DNA of 64,000 bases from NCBI RefSeq assembly GCF_009392895.1, contig NZ_CP045488.1, positions 3,224,001 to 3,288,000 on the forward strand, given 5' to 3'. Position numbers and translations under genes: made by a program. A model generated the notes under the pieces. The model did no database searches, was not told the DNA's origin, and saw nothing but the letters and a program-made list of their open reading frames with translations. How positions within the stretch are numbered: position 1 is the stretch's first letter; the number at the start of each line of letters is the position of its first letter. Source of the stretch: Natronorubrum aibiense (lineage in GTDB: Archaea > Halobacteriota > Halobacteria > Halobacteriales > Natrialbaceae). Of the stretch, positions 36,300 to 44,635 are shown piece after piece.

Positions 36300-36307
36300 T
36301 TATATGA
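36300..36307 (-). promoter_or_regulatory. TATA-like element of the coxB-coxAC operon
   Basis: The minus strand reads TCATATAA, 17-24 bases upstream of the GTG start. Confidence 0.55.
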
Positions 36308-36706
36308 CGGTGGATGGTAGCCGGGGACACTTATCTATTTGGAAACGATTTGACGGACTGTCGTCCCGTGTGCCTGTACGGCGACGGGTCGTTCCACGCA
36401 GTGTCGTGCTACCATCGGTCCGCAGTCTTTCACCCGACTCCTTGGACCCAGGGCCCTTTTTTCTATCGCTGTCCACGCCAATTCCAGTCGGATACTGAAT
36501 GTATTATCGAACGAACGACCTCTATTGGCGAACGTGTTCGGAGTGAGAAGGAATGTATACCATTTTCAATCATCGAATTTATCGCGCACCCACGCTGGTT
36601 TGTACTCACGCGCGCGCCGCGTATGCCTGATAGATCACTAGTAGATGTCCGATTACATACCGTCTCGATAGTGATGTTCTACTAACATGTCACGACGTGC
36701 CAGAAG

Positions 36707-36715
36707 ATTCTATAC
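36707..36715 (+). promoter_or_regulatory. TATA-like element for the amphi-Trp protein gene
   Basis: TTCTATACG lies 23-31 bases upstream of the ATG at 36738. It supports that start against an earlier in-frame ATG that would overlap the promoter. Confidence 0.5.
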
Positions 36716-36737
36716 GTTCACCACCGAAAAAGAGAGT

Positions 36738-37028
36738 ATGCCAGAAGAGGTCCTCTTCAAGTTCGAACAGCAGATGGAACGCAGCGAAATCGCCGACTAC
36801 CTCCGTACTGTCGCGGACAGCCTCGAGAACGGCGGCCCGATCTCCCTCGAAGCCGGCGGCGAATCGGTCACCATGACGCCACCAGCACGGCCGACGTTCG
36901 AAATCAAAGCTGAGCGAGAAACCTCGAGTTCGGCCCCCGACGGACCGGGTGAGCTCGGCCTGGAGTTCGAACTCGAGTGGGACGAAGGCGACCACAAATC
37001 GGACGACGGAACACTGTCCATCGAATAG
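36738..37028 (+). CDS. amphi-Trp domain protein
   Basis: 96 aa, acidic. The haloarchaeal amphi-Trp domain is recognisable from EVLFKFEQQMERSEIADYLRTVADSLENGGPISLEAGGESVTM, followed by PPARPTFEIKAERET and a C-terminal ELGLEFELEWDEGD. It looks like an antiparallel sheet with a helix. The role is unknown. The start at 36738 is supported by the TATA spacing. Confidence 0.75.
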   Translation: MPEEVLFKFEQQMERSEIADYLRTVADSLENGGPISLEAGGESVTMTPPARPTFEIKAERETSSSAPDGPGELGLEFELEWDEGDHKSDDGTLSIE

Positions 37029-37093
37029 GGCTCTGATTCTGTTAGCCGCAGTCGAGAAGGGACGATCTAGTGAACGGCTACAGACAGTGTTAC

Positions 37094-37552
37094 CTACAGT
37101 TCGACAGCCCAGACTCGAACGTCGGCCGGGAGGTCGTATACCCGCTGAAAGATCGCATCAAGACATTGGGCAATTCGGTTGGGATCCGCTTTTGCGCTGA
37201 TACGAACGTTGACGCCCGCAGCGTCCTCCGGACGATGGATCTCGTCGATCTTGAACGCCGGAAACTCATCGAGGACGGACTTGAGTGTCTCGAGTTCCGA
37301 ATCGGTACAGTCGAGATTGATCGTTCCGTCGCCAAACTGGATCCAGGGGACGCCGAGCGCTGGGTCGGGACCGTCGTCTGCACTGTCAGTGTCTGTTCCG
37401 TCTTCGTCGAACGATGACTCATCCTCCGTCGCAAACGCCGTCTCATCGACCTCGAGCGTCAGAAATTCGCTTCCTCGATTTCGATGTGCTGTGATGGCGT
37501 CAACGTACAGTTTTCGCCGCGCTGCAGGATCGGCGGCGTCGAAGCGCGTCAT
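37094..37552 (-). CDS. conserved haloarchaeal protein of unknown function
   Basis: 152 aa. The N-terminal helix reads FDAADPAARRKLYVDAITAHRNRGSEFLTLEVDE, a highly acidic Ser/Asp linker follows (residues about 43-62), and the rest alternates strands and helices (VPWIQFGDGTINLDCTDSELETLKSVL, and GVNVRISAKADPNRIAQCLDAIFQRVYDL). I do not recognise the family. A TATA-like CTTAAAG sits 24-30 bases upstream, so the gene has its own promoter facing away from adk. Confidence 0.55.
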   Translation of the reverse strand: MTRFDAADPAARRKLYVDAITAHRNRGSEFLTLEVDETAFATEDESSFDEDGTDTDSADDGPDPALGVPWIQFGDGTINLDCTDSELETLKSVLDEFPAFKIDEIHRPEDAAGVNVRISAKADPNRIAQCLDAIFQRVYDLPADVRVWAVEL

Positions 37553-37575
37553 ACGAACGCCGACGTGCTCGCGTC

Positions 37576-37582
37576 TTTAAGC
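37576..37582 (-). promoter_or_regulatory. TATA-like element for the 152-aa gene
   Basis: The minus strand reads CTTAAAG, 24-30 bases before the ATG at 37552. Confidence 0.45.
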
Positions 37583-37611
37583 TGTTATGTGACAGCGATG
37601 ACGTACACATT

Positions 37612-37620
37612 TCTTTAAGC
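37612..37620 (+). promoter_or_regulatory. TATA-like element for adk
   Basis: TCTTTAAGC lies 30-38 bases before the adk ATG and is back to back with the promoter of the divergent 152-aa gene. Confidence 0.45.
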
Positions 37621-37649
37621 CTTTATGGGATGGTGGTGAACGGTGGGAT

Positions 37650-38285
37650 ATGGCACAGCCACGAATTCTGATCCTGGGCGCACCCGGGGCCGGAAAGGGG
37701 ACGCAGAGCGCAAAGATCACCGAGGAGTTCGACGTCAACCACATCACGACCGGTGACGCACTCCGCGCGAACAAGGACATGGACATCTCCGATATGGACA
37801 CGGAGTACGACACGCCACGCGAGTACATGGATCAAGGTGAACTCGTCCCCGACGAAGTCGTCAACGCCATCGTCGACGAAGCGCTGAACCAAGCCGACGG
37901 CTTCGTGCTGGACGGCTATCCGCGGAACTTAGAGCAGGCTAAAGAACTCGAGGACATGACCGACCTGGATGTCGCCCTCTATCTCGACGTCAGCGAGGAG
38001 GAACTTATCCACCGTCTGACCGGCCGTCGGATGGATCCCGAGACGGGCGACATCTACCACGTCGAGTACAACCCACCGGAGGACCCCGAAGTCGAAGAAC
38101 GCCTCGAGCAGCGTGACGACGACACCGAAGAAACCGTCAAAGAGCGCCTGCGCGTGTTCCGCGAGAACACCGAGCCGGTGATCGAGTACTACGAGGATGA
38201 AGGCGTACTCGAGCGCGTCGAGGGCGAGCAGGCACCCGACGAGGTCTGGGAAGACGTGAAGACGACGATCGAAGACGCGGCGTAG
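37650..38285 (+). CDS. adk: adenylate kinase
   Basis: 211 aa, bacterial-type long AMP kinase. It interconverts ATP, AMP and ADP. Signatures are the P-loop GAPGAGKGTQSA, TGDALR, LVPDEVVNAIVDEAL, and FVLDGYPRNLEQAKEL with the NMP-binding Arg. The LID is present (RLTGRRMDPETGDIYHVEYNPPEDPE) without zinc cysteines. The archaeal secY-adk neighbourhood is interrupted here by the cox block. Confidence 0.96.
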   Translation: MAQPRILILGAPGAGKGTQSAKITEEFDVNHITTGDALRANKDMDISDMDTEYDTPREYMDQGELVPDEVVNAIVDEALNQADGFVLDGYPRNLEQAKELEDMTDLDVALYLDVSEEELIHRLTGRRMDPETGDIYHVEYNPPEDPEVEERLEQRDDDTEETVKERLRVFRENTEPVIEYYEDEGVLERVEGEQAPDEVWEDVKTTIEDAA

Positions 38286-38290
38286 CACAC

Positions 38291-39793
38291 TCAGTTGTTT
38301 TCGATATCGATCTCGTGTTCGGCAAGATTGAGATAGGTGAGTTGCGGGGCTGGTTCGTATCCTTCGGGAATTATGTCGACGTTAGAATTTTCGAGACCGA
38401 TTGGATTGACACTATTTGTGGCAGAGCCGAATTTAATCGAGTTGGCGACGATCGAACCATTGAAACCGACGTTGCCAGCGCCGCTAAAATCGATTTGATA
38501 CTCTTCGTTTTCGGGGTCAAATTCGTCACTTGCAACGTACAGGAGTCCCTCGAACGTACTGCTTGAATCATGAAAGTCGACGGTCGATGTGGAGGTGCCG
38601 TACAGCTGAATCGTTTTGATACTCCCGTTGTCACATGTGGGTTTCACATCATCATGAAGTTCGAAATCGCCCTGAGCATATATTTTTAGACTGTGTTCTC
38701 CATTCCCGCAGTTAGACACGGTGACCCCCTCTCCGTCGGTCGTTACGCTATCGTTGACGACAACGACTGCATTACCATCTGTGAGGTCAAAATCATATTC
38801 TCCATTAAGGTTTTCTTGGTAGTATTCGCCGGCGGAATTGCTACTATCAGAGTCCAGTTCGCTGACCGATTCATTCTCTCGAAAGTCGTCACTCAGTTGT
38901 TGTATAGTTTCGTCCAGGGGTGGATACTCTGCCTCTGCAATATCTCCAAGATCATGTCCTGACGGATTCTCATCAATATTCTCTTCACTTGGTAATGCGA
39001 CACCAGAAGAGAACGCTCCGCTGATATCGTTGTACCCAAGTCTGACTTTGAGCTTCCCGTCGTCGTTCTCGGCACCGTAGCAGGCCTGTTGAACGGTCAG
39101 ATCACCGGCCTGCTCCACGAAGTACTCCTCCCAGCCCAAGCAGTACTCGCTTTCGACTTCGACGAACACGTGATCGTTTGCGACGTAGTTTCTCGGCTCG
39201 CGCTCCACGTTGGAACGGGTCAGCCGTATATCCCCTGACCTGATCGTCTTTTCTTCAGTGAGTGTAACGACGGGGAACGAGAGCGTGTAGGTTCGACTGT
39301 CGTAATCGATCGCTGGTGCCGAAACGACTCGCGTTCGCTCACCGGTCTCGTGGAAGACACCCCCGCCCTCGTAGGCGATTTTCGTTCCGTCGTCGCTCTC
39401 GTATTCGATGGTTCCGATCGTCCCACTAGAAATATCGGTTCGGTTTTCGCCGGAGTAATCCTGTGCCCAGATCTCGTAGGTCGCCGAGTCGTGGTGTGCA
39501 ATCGCGCCGTGTTCTCCGGCCTCTAACTCTAACGAGTGAGAGACGTCGTCGGAGGCTGTTGCCGTGGAAATCCCGTGGCTCAACGAGACAAACGTCTGCT
39601 GAACGCGCTCCTGTTCGGACTGTTGTTCAGCACCCCCGATAGCGTCCCCAGCGACGAGAAAAATACCGAGACTACCGATTGCAACGATGCCGATCAACAG
39701 AACGATCCCGATCAGCGTGGATTGTCCCCTCTCGGACACCATCGTCGATTCGCTCCCGCGTGACACACCCATGTATTCATTCTCGATAGTCAT
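38291..39793 (-). CDS. pilin-like secreted protein, archaellin/pilin N-terminal type (DUF7289-like)
   Basis: About 500 aa from the ATG at 39793; a second ATG at 39772 is possible. The N-terminus has VSERGQSTLIGIVLLIGIVAIGSLGIFLVAG, a class III-like signal with a hydrophobic segment, then a long extracellular region rich in Asn, Ser, Thr, Asp and Tyr. The middle contains SRTYTLSFPVVTLTEEKTI and the C-terminal half a beta-rich region with TFEGLLYVASDEFD and NVGFNGSIVANSIKFG. Base composition is clearly less GC rich than both neighbours, which suggests recent transfer or relaxed selection. It interrupts the adk to cmk neighbourhood. Confidence 0.6.
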   Translation of the reverse strand: MTIENEYMGVSRGSESTMVSERGQSTLIGIVLLIGIVAIGSLGIFLVAGDAIGGAEQQSEQERVQQTFVSLSHGISTATASDDVSHSLELEAGEHGAIAHHDSATYEIWAQDYSGENRTDISSGTIGTIEYESDDGTKIAYEGGGVFHETGERTRVVSAPAIDYDSRTYTLSFPVVTLTEEKTIRSGDIRLTRSNVEREPRNYVANDHVFVEVESEYCLGWEEYFVEQAGDLTVQQACYGAENDDGKLKVRLGYNDISGAFSSGVALPSEENIDENPSGHDLGDIAEAEYPPLDETIQQLSDDFRENESVSELDSDSSNSAGEYYQENLNGEYDFDLTDGNAVVVVNDSVTTDGEGVTVSNCGNGEHSLKIYAQGDFELHDDVKPTCDNGSIKTIQLYGTSTSTVDFHDSSSTFEGLLYVASDEFDPENEEYQIDFSGAGNVGFNGSIVANSIKFGSATNSVNPIGLENSNVDIIPEGYEPAPQLTYLNLAEHEIDIENN

Positions 39794-40028
39794 CGTAATA
39801 ATACACTCGGTCAGTCGAACACATATCAAAGATGATAATCGGACTGTCGCCGTGTGGAACATTGCATCAGTGTCAGTAATAACGGCTACCGAACACATTC
39901 GAGTCAGACGTGTGTTTGTGGTGTCGGTCTACGAGACGGACACCATCCCAATGAGCACGAGCGACGCCACATTTACACGTGTCTGGTGGAGCGGGTGGCC
40001 GTCGCTTGACAACCGAAGATAAACACTT

Positions 40029-40036
40029 GTATACCG
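40029..40036 (+). promoter_or_regulatory. TATA-like element for the YidC-like gene
   Basis: TGTATACC lies 23-30 bases upstream of the ATG at 40059, so the message is probably leaderless. Confidence 0.5.
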
Positions 40037-40058
40037 AACGTACCCTAGCCCCAAGCAG

Positions 40059-41012
40059 ATGACTCGTACAGCGGAGAAGATCAACGACCTCGTCCGAGAG
40101 GATTCCTCGATGGCAGCGGCCTTAGAGGCGATCCGCGAGGAAGCCGACAGGAACGGGGGCGAGGTCCAATGGGCCGACGTCAGCGACGACCTGTCGAGCG
40201 GACAATGGGGCCGACTGATCGAAAAGGGCGTACTGGTTGACGGCGACGAGGGGTTCGAAATCGCCGATCGCGAAGCCTACGATGATGCCCTCGATGGCGA
40301 CGGCGACAGTGGGAGCTACAGCGACGAACCCGATATCGATGCTGAAGTATCCCAGTGGTCGCAGTGGGACAAACTAGCCGGTGTGGGCGCGCTGCTGTTG
40401 ATGTTCGGCTACTGGCTCGACCCAGTACGGAACACGGTGGGTGGGACGATCAACATCATCTTGTCCCCGCTCGACTCTGCATTGCCGTTTTACGCCGTGA
40501 TTCTGTCCGTCGCGTTGCTGACTGGACTGTACTCGACGCTGCTGCAGGCGAACCTGATGAATCCCGAGATCATGGGCAAGTATCAGGAACGAATGCAGGC
40601 GATGCAAGAGAAACAAAAAGACGTCCGTGAGCGCAAGGAACAAGCCGAGGAGCGCGGTGCAAGCGAAGCCGAAATAGAGCGTCTCGACGACGAACTCGAG
40701 GAAGTTCGTGAAGAGCAGATGGAGGCCATGGCGGAAAACCTCGGAATGTTCAAAGAGCAGTTCCGCCCGATGGTCTGGATCATGCTGCTTACCATCCCGC
40801 TGTTTCTCTGGATGTACTGGAAAATCCAGAGCGTCGGCATCACGGGCGAGGAAGCGACCGTCATTATGCCGATCGTCGGTGAAACGAGTTGGAATGCGGG
40901 ATTACTCGGCCCGATGCAGGCATGGATCGTCTGGTACTTCCTCTGCTCGATGGGCTTTACGCAGCTGTTGCGCAAGGCACTGAACATCGATATGTCGCCG
41001 TCGACGGCCTGA
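40059..41012 (+). CDS. DUF106 (archaeal YidC/Oxa1/EMC3-like) membrane protein
   Basis: 317 aa. An N-terminal cytosolic domain of about 100 residues (winged-helix-like, [27 protein letters not shown]) precedes the membrane part. The membrane part has a first helix around 110-125, [30 protein letters not shown], a charged coiled-coil hairpin ([48 protein letters not shown], residues about 175-225), then [17 protein letters not shown] and a last helix near the end. This matches the archaeal YidC-like insertases of DUF106. It should help membrane protein insertion beside SecY. The following cmk and cbf5 genes share strand. Confidence 0.85.
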   Translation: MTRTAEKINDLVREDSSMAAALEAIREEADRNGGEVQWADVSDDLSSGQWGRLIEKGVLVDGDEGFEIADREAYDDALDGDGDSGSYSDEPDIDAEVSQWSQWDKLAGVGALLLMFGYWLDPVRNTVGGTINIILSPLDSALPFYAVILSVALLTGLYSTLLQANLMNPEIMGKYQERMQAMQEKQKDVRERKEQAEERGASEAEIERLDDELEEVREEQMEAMAENLGMFKEQFRPMVWIMLLTIPLFLWMYWKIQSVGITGEEATVIMPIVGETSWNAGLLGPMQAWIVWYFLCSMGFTQLLRKALNIDMSPSTA

Positions 41013-41175
41013 CGTCGGCTTCAAGCGCCGAGACGACGCGCTCGATTCGCTGCGATTTCTATCCGTCGGTTACCGTTCGTTGCGTCTGCGTTTGACCGCG
41101 AAGAAGGTGGCCGGGACTGCGTTGCGCTGTCGACCGATTCAAAACCCATTTTACCGGCGGCCGCGCAGTTCGAAT

Positions 41176-41751
41176 ATGTTACTCACCGTCTCCGGCCCGC
41201 CGGGAAGCGGGAAGAGCACAACTGCGGAGTTGCTCGCCGACGCCTTCGATCTCGATCACATCAGCGGCGGTGACATCTTCAGAGAGTTAGCCGAGGAACG
41301 CGGCTACACGCCGCTCGAGTTCAACAAACTGGCCGAAGAGAACGACCAGATCGACCGGGATCTCGATCGGCGGCTCCGGGATATCGCCGTCGAAGAGGAC
41401 GACCTCGTTCTCGAGTCGCGACTGGCTGGCTGGTTGGCCGGTGAACAGGCGGATTTCCGTTTCTGGCTCGATTCACCGCCGCGGGTTCGTGGCGAGCGAA
41501 TCGCCGAGCGTGAAGGGAAAGACCCCGCCCGAGCAACCGAAGAGACACAGGCTCGCGAAGCCAGCGAGGCAAAGCGGTATCAGGAGTACTACGGGATCGA
41601 CATTCAAGATCTGACGATCTACGATCTCTCGGTGAACACGGCTCGCTGGGGGCCCGACGCCGTTCTCGATATGCTCGTGACCGCCGTTGGAGAGTACGAC
41701 GCCGACGGCGACGAAGGACAGGCTGTCGTTCCACTCGACTACGAGTTCTAA
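41176..41751 (+). CDS. cmk: cytidylate kinase
   Basis: 191 aa, the short archaeal form. It phosphorylates CMP and dCMP with ATP. The P-loop is [21 protein letters not shown] at the very start, then [22 protein letters not shown] and the archaeal-type [12 protein letters not shown], followed by a region with [21 protein letters not shown]. The ATG at 41176 places the P-loop immediately; longer upstream frames do not fit the family. It is followed by cbf5 after 5 bases. Confidence 0.94.
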   Translation: MLLTVSGPPGSGKSTTAELLADAFDLDHISGGDIFRELAEERGYTPLEFNKLAEENDQIDRDLDRRLRDIAVEEDDLVLESRLAGWLAGEQADFRFWLDSPPRVRGERIAEREGKDPARATEETQAREASEAKRYQEYYGIDIQDLTIYDLSVNTARWGPDAVLDMLVTAVGEYDADGDEGQAVVPLDYEF

Positions 41752-41756
41752 CGCCG

Positions 41757-42677
41757 ATGGCACATCGCTCTCGTCTCCGTGGACCGCCCGACGATCGGAC
41801 GCCAGCAGAACTGCTTACCTTCGGGGTCGTCAACCTCGATAAACCACCTGGTCCCTCGTCCCATCAGATCAGTGGCTGGTTGCGAGACGCCGTGTCGGAC
41901 ACGCTTTCGAAGTCCGGCGACGACGCCACGATCGATCAGGCAGCCCACGCGGGAACACTCGATCCCAAAGTAACCGGCTGTCTACCTGTGATGCTCGGTG
42001 ATGCAACCCGACTCGCACAGGTCTTTCTCGAGGGATTCAAAGAGTACGTCGCTGTCCTCGAGTGTCACGCCCCAGTCCCGGTCGACGCCGAGTCGGTCAT
42101 CGCCGAGTTCGAGGGTCCGATCTATCAGAAACCGCCGCGCAAAAGCGCCGTGTCGAGACGCCTGCGCGTGCGCGAGTTGTACGATCTCGAGGTCCTCGAG
42201 ATCGAAGACCGACAGATACTGCTCCGAGTGCAGTGTGAGAGTGGGACCTACATCCGCAAGCTCTGTCACGATCTGGGGCTTGCGCTCGGGACGGGCGCTC
42301 ACATGGGGCATCTGCGTCGAACGGCGACGTCGCCGTTCGACGACACCGACTTGCACAACGCCCACGAGTTCCTCGACGCACTCGCGTTCTGGCTCGAGGA
42401 CGACGATCCCAGCCTCCTCTACGAGGTCGTCGAGCCGGCCGAACGGATCCTCGAGGACCTTCCGAGCGTGACGATCGCCGAGAACGCAGCCCGTGAAGTG
42501 GCAAACGGTGCCCCAGTGTACGCGCCCGGTGTTCTCGGGGTTCCGGACGACGTCGCCGACGGGGACCTCCTCGCCTGTCACACCCCCAACGGGGCTGCCG
42601 TCTGTCTCGGGACCTTGGTTGGCGATCCGACTGCCGAGCGCGGCACGGTCGTCTCGCTCGAGCGCGTGTTGGTCTGA
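41757..42677 (+). CDS. truB: RNA pseudouridine synthase Cbf5 (TruB family)
   Basis: 306 aa. Catalytic Asp69 is in AAHAGTLDPKVTGCLPV, preceded by VVNLDKPPGPSSHQISGW. Further family motifs are QKPPRKSAVSRRLRVREL and CESGTYIRKLCHDLGLALGTGAHMGHLRRTATSPF. The C-terminal 80 residues form the PUA domain. In archaea Cbf5 makes pseudouridine 55 in tRNA and, with H/ACA guides, in rRNA. It follows cmk closely, as in many archaea. Confidence 0.95.
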   Translation: MAHRSRLRGPPDDRTPAELLTFGVVNLDKPPGPSSHQISGWLRDAVSDTLSKSGDDATIDQAAHAGTLDPKVTGCLPVMLGDATRLAQVFLEGFKEYVAVLECHAPVPVDAESVIAEFEGPIYQKPPRKSAVSRRLRVRELYDLEVLEIEDRQILLRVQCESGTYIRKLCHDLGLALGTGAHMGHLRRTATSPFDDTDLHNAHEFLDALAFWLEDDDPSLLYEVVEPAERILEDLPSVTIAENAAREVANGAPVYAPGVLGVPDDVADGDLLACHTPNGAAVCLGTLVGDPTAERGTVVSLERVLV

Positions 42678-42746
42678 TTCGGCGCGATCGGGGACACTCG
42701 TGAGCCAGCATACGCGACACTTTGGCGAACCCGCTTCGAAACGACA

Positions 42747-42755
42747 CTCTTAAAC
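42747..42755 (+). promoter_or_regulatory. TATA-like element for tRNA-Pro
   Basis: CTCTTAAAC lies 26-34 bases before the tRNA 5' end. Confidence 0.45.
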
Positions 42756-42780
42756 AGCAGACGGCCTTCGGGTAAGATGC

Positions 42781-42851
42781 GGGACCGTGGGGTAGTGGTA
42801 TCCTCTGCGGATGGGGTCCGTAGGACCCGAGTTCAATTCTCGGCGGTCCCA
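42781..42851 (+). tRNA. tRNA-Pro (anticodon GGG)
   Basis: 71 bases including the discriminator A. Acceptor GGGACCG pairs with CGGTCCC, anticodon stem TGCGG/CCGTA surrounds the loop ATGGGGT with anticodon GGG, and the T-arm is CGAG-TTCAATT-CTCG. No intron, and CCA is not encoded. Confidence 0.94.
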
Positions 42852-43043
42852 CTCAATATTCTCTAGATGTTCAACTCCTGGGGTCTCAACCCCCTGAGCC
42901 TGCCGAAAATCCAATTCTCGCTTTCGGTATGGGAGTCGGGAGCAAGTACGGACTCTTCCACGGGGATGGCGACTCGAAAGCGACAGAGAAACGGGTCGAC
43001 GCGATCGGCGGCTTTAGGTCCCAGCCCGCCCGAGCACTGGATA

Positions 43044-43859
43044 ATGACGGTCGTTCTCGCCGGTATCGGTGCCGACAGCACGAATTTCGGGGCACTGGCC
43101 CCGCTGTACGACGACGGACGCTTCGAATACGTACCGATCCCCGAGAAGACTCGAGAGACGGACGAAACCGCAACCCTCGGCTCGTGGGACCTCCGCGGCA
43201 GCGACGGGACCGCAGCATCGCTGACGACGCGGATCAAACCCCAGCCGATCGGTGACGCGAAGACGACAGTCACCGGCGACGCTCTCGAGTCGTGGCCGTT
43301 CCATCGCGATCCGAACTTCGAGGCGCTGACCTACGGCGAACATCGAACCAGCGGCTACGTCTCGCGGCTTCGGGCGCTCGAGTCCGGAGACGTCGTCGGG
43401 TTCTACGCTGGCCTCCGGCGACCCGACGGCGACCGTGCGCATCGCCACCTGATCGGCTACATGACCGTCGATCGCGTTGACGTCGTCACACCCGACATGC
43501 CGCGGGACGAACGCGAGGCAATTCTCGAGGCTCACCCGGAAAACGCCCACACGAAACGCGCCCGCGATGGCGAGTGTTATCTCGGCAAGCCGGTCGTGCT
43601 GATCGACGGCCGCGAGCCCGGCGGACTCTTCGATCGCCATCCGATCCGACTCTCCGACTACTACGTCAAGCCGGGGAACGAACGCGCACAGTACTATTTG
43701 CGCGATGAAGTAGCAACTGAGTGGAACGTCCGTGCCGGCGGCGAGAACATGATGTACAAACCAGCCTACCGCTGTGAGCTGTCTGGCGAAGCCTTCTGCC
43801 AGCAGGTTGGGCTGCCGGGGAAGCGGACAGCCGACGAGGGGCTTCTCGAGACGACGTAG
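43044..43859 (+). CDS. probable Nmad3-type (nucleotide modification-associated domain 3) protein
   Basis: 271 aa. The N-terminus (VVLAGIGADSTNFGALAPLYDDGRFEYVPIPEK) follows the pattern of Nmad3, in which a short strand, a G-x-D-S motif and a D-G-R...P-I-P motif recur. Further on, RALESGDVVGFYAGLRR and HRHLIGYMTVDRVDVV fit the D-x-x-x-F-Y-x-W-x-R and G-Y-x-x-V motifs of that family. The C-terminal half has VLIDGREPGGLFDRHPIRLSDYYVKPGNERAQYYLRDEVA. The family was proposed to be involved in hypermodified nucleotides; a role here is inference. It begins 192 bases after tRNA-Pro. A longer frame upstream is not family-like. Confidence 0.5.
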   Translation: MTVVLAGIGADSTNFGALAPLYDDGRFEYVPIPEKTRETDETATLGSWDLRGSDGTAASLTTRIKPQPIGDAKTTVTGDALESWPFHRDPNFEALTYGEHRTSGYVSRLRALESGDVVGFYAGLRRPDGDRAHRHLIGYMTVDRVDVVTPDMPRDEREAILEAHPENAHTKRARDGECYLGKPVVLIDGREPGGLFDRHPIRLSDYYVKPGNERAQYYLRDEVATEWNVRAGGENMMYKPAYRCELSGEAFCQQVGLPGKRTADEGLLETT

Positions 43860-43950
43860 GAACGCTCCCGACGGCCACTGTCGGACGTCATAGTCTCGAG
43901 TCGTTCCCGACCGGTCGGTTTCATGTAGTGATAGGTCGTATTCCCCGACA

Positions 43951-44484
43951 GTGACCGACGAGACAGCATCCCGCCACGACCGCATCCGACGGCATCCGAC
44001 GCCGGGTCCGGGCAACTCGCTTTCCGGCTGGCCGAACGCTCGCAGCCCCGTTCGGGTCGCGCTCTCGTATATCGTCATCTGGCTCGTTCGAATCTCGCCG
44101 AGCCTCCGGCTCAAACGCTGGCTGTTACGACGGCTCGGCGTCACCGTCGGCCCCGGCGTCTCGTGGGGCCTTGAGGCGACGCCGGACGTCTTCTGGCCCG
44201 AACTGATCACACTCGAAGCGGAGGCGCTCGTCGGCTACGACGCGACGATTCTCTGTCACGAGTTTCTCCAAGACGAGTATCGAACGGGTGAGGTTCGGAT
44301 CGGCGAGCGGGCGATGATCGGTGCTGGGGCGATCGTCCTTCCAGGCGTCGAAATCGGAGCGGATGCACGCGTCGCGGCGAATTCGCTTGTGACGCGTGAC
44401 GTCCCGCCGAACACGACGGTTGCAGGTGTGCCAGCCGAGCCGATGGGAACGGACGACACTGACGAACTGTCTCGAGACTCATAA
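43951..44484 (+). CDS. hexapeptide-repeat acyltransferase
   Basis: 177 aa. The N-terminal third (residues 28-65) has an amphipathic or membrane-associated helix (VRVALSYIVIWLVRISPSLRLKRWLLRRLG). The rest is left-handed beta-helix: VTVGPGVSWGLEA, LITLEAEALVGYDATILCHEF and IGERAMIGAGAIVLPGVEIGADARVAANSLVTRDVPPNTTVAGVPAEPMG, typical of O-acetyltransferases. It probably acylates a sugar or lipid precursor at the membrane. The GTG start gives the most complete reading. Confidence 0.8.
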   Translation: MTDETASRHDRIRRHPTPGPGNSLSGWPNARSPVRVALSYIVIWLVRISPSLRLKRWLLRRLGVTVGPGVSWGLEATPDVFWPELITLEAEALVGYDATILCHEFLQDEYRTGEVRIGERAMIGAGAIVLPGVEIGADARVAANSLVTRDVPPNTTVAGVPAEPMGTDDTDELSRDS

Positions 44485-44635
44485 CGGCTGTCGACGTGTT
44501 CTGGGTCGCGTGGAGACCGTAGGATCAGTCAGACAGCGCTGTTCGAGCGACGAGAGAACGACAGCAAGGCTTCTCGAGGTACCGCGCCAAGAGCGCGTGC
44601 TGGCTCGAGCAATCGGAGCTGTGGGAGGTGTCGAT

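Larger units (their letters stand above)
36284..36737. other. 454-base intergenic region between coxB and a small divergent gene
   Basis: It holds the coxB promoter at its left end and a TATA-like element for the next gene at its right end. A GGGCCCTTTTTT tract lies at 36451-36462. I see no gene in the middle. Confidence 0.5.

Noticed and set aside
36314-36685. Open frame of about 120 codons in the coxB to amphi-Trp gap
   Set aside because: Composition is random and it overlaps the promoter region.
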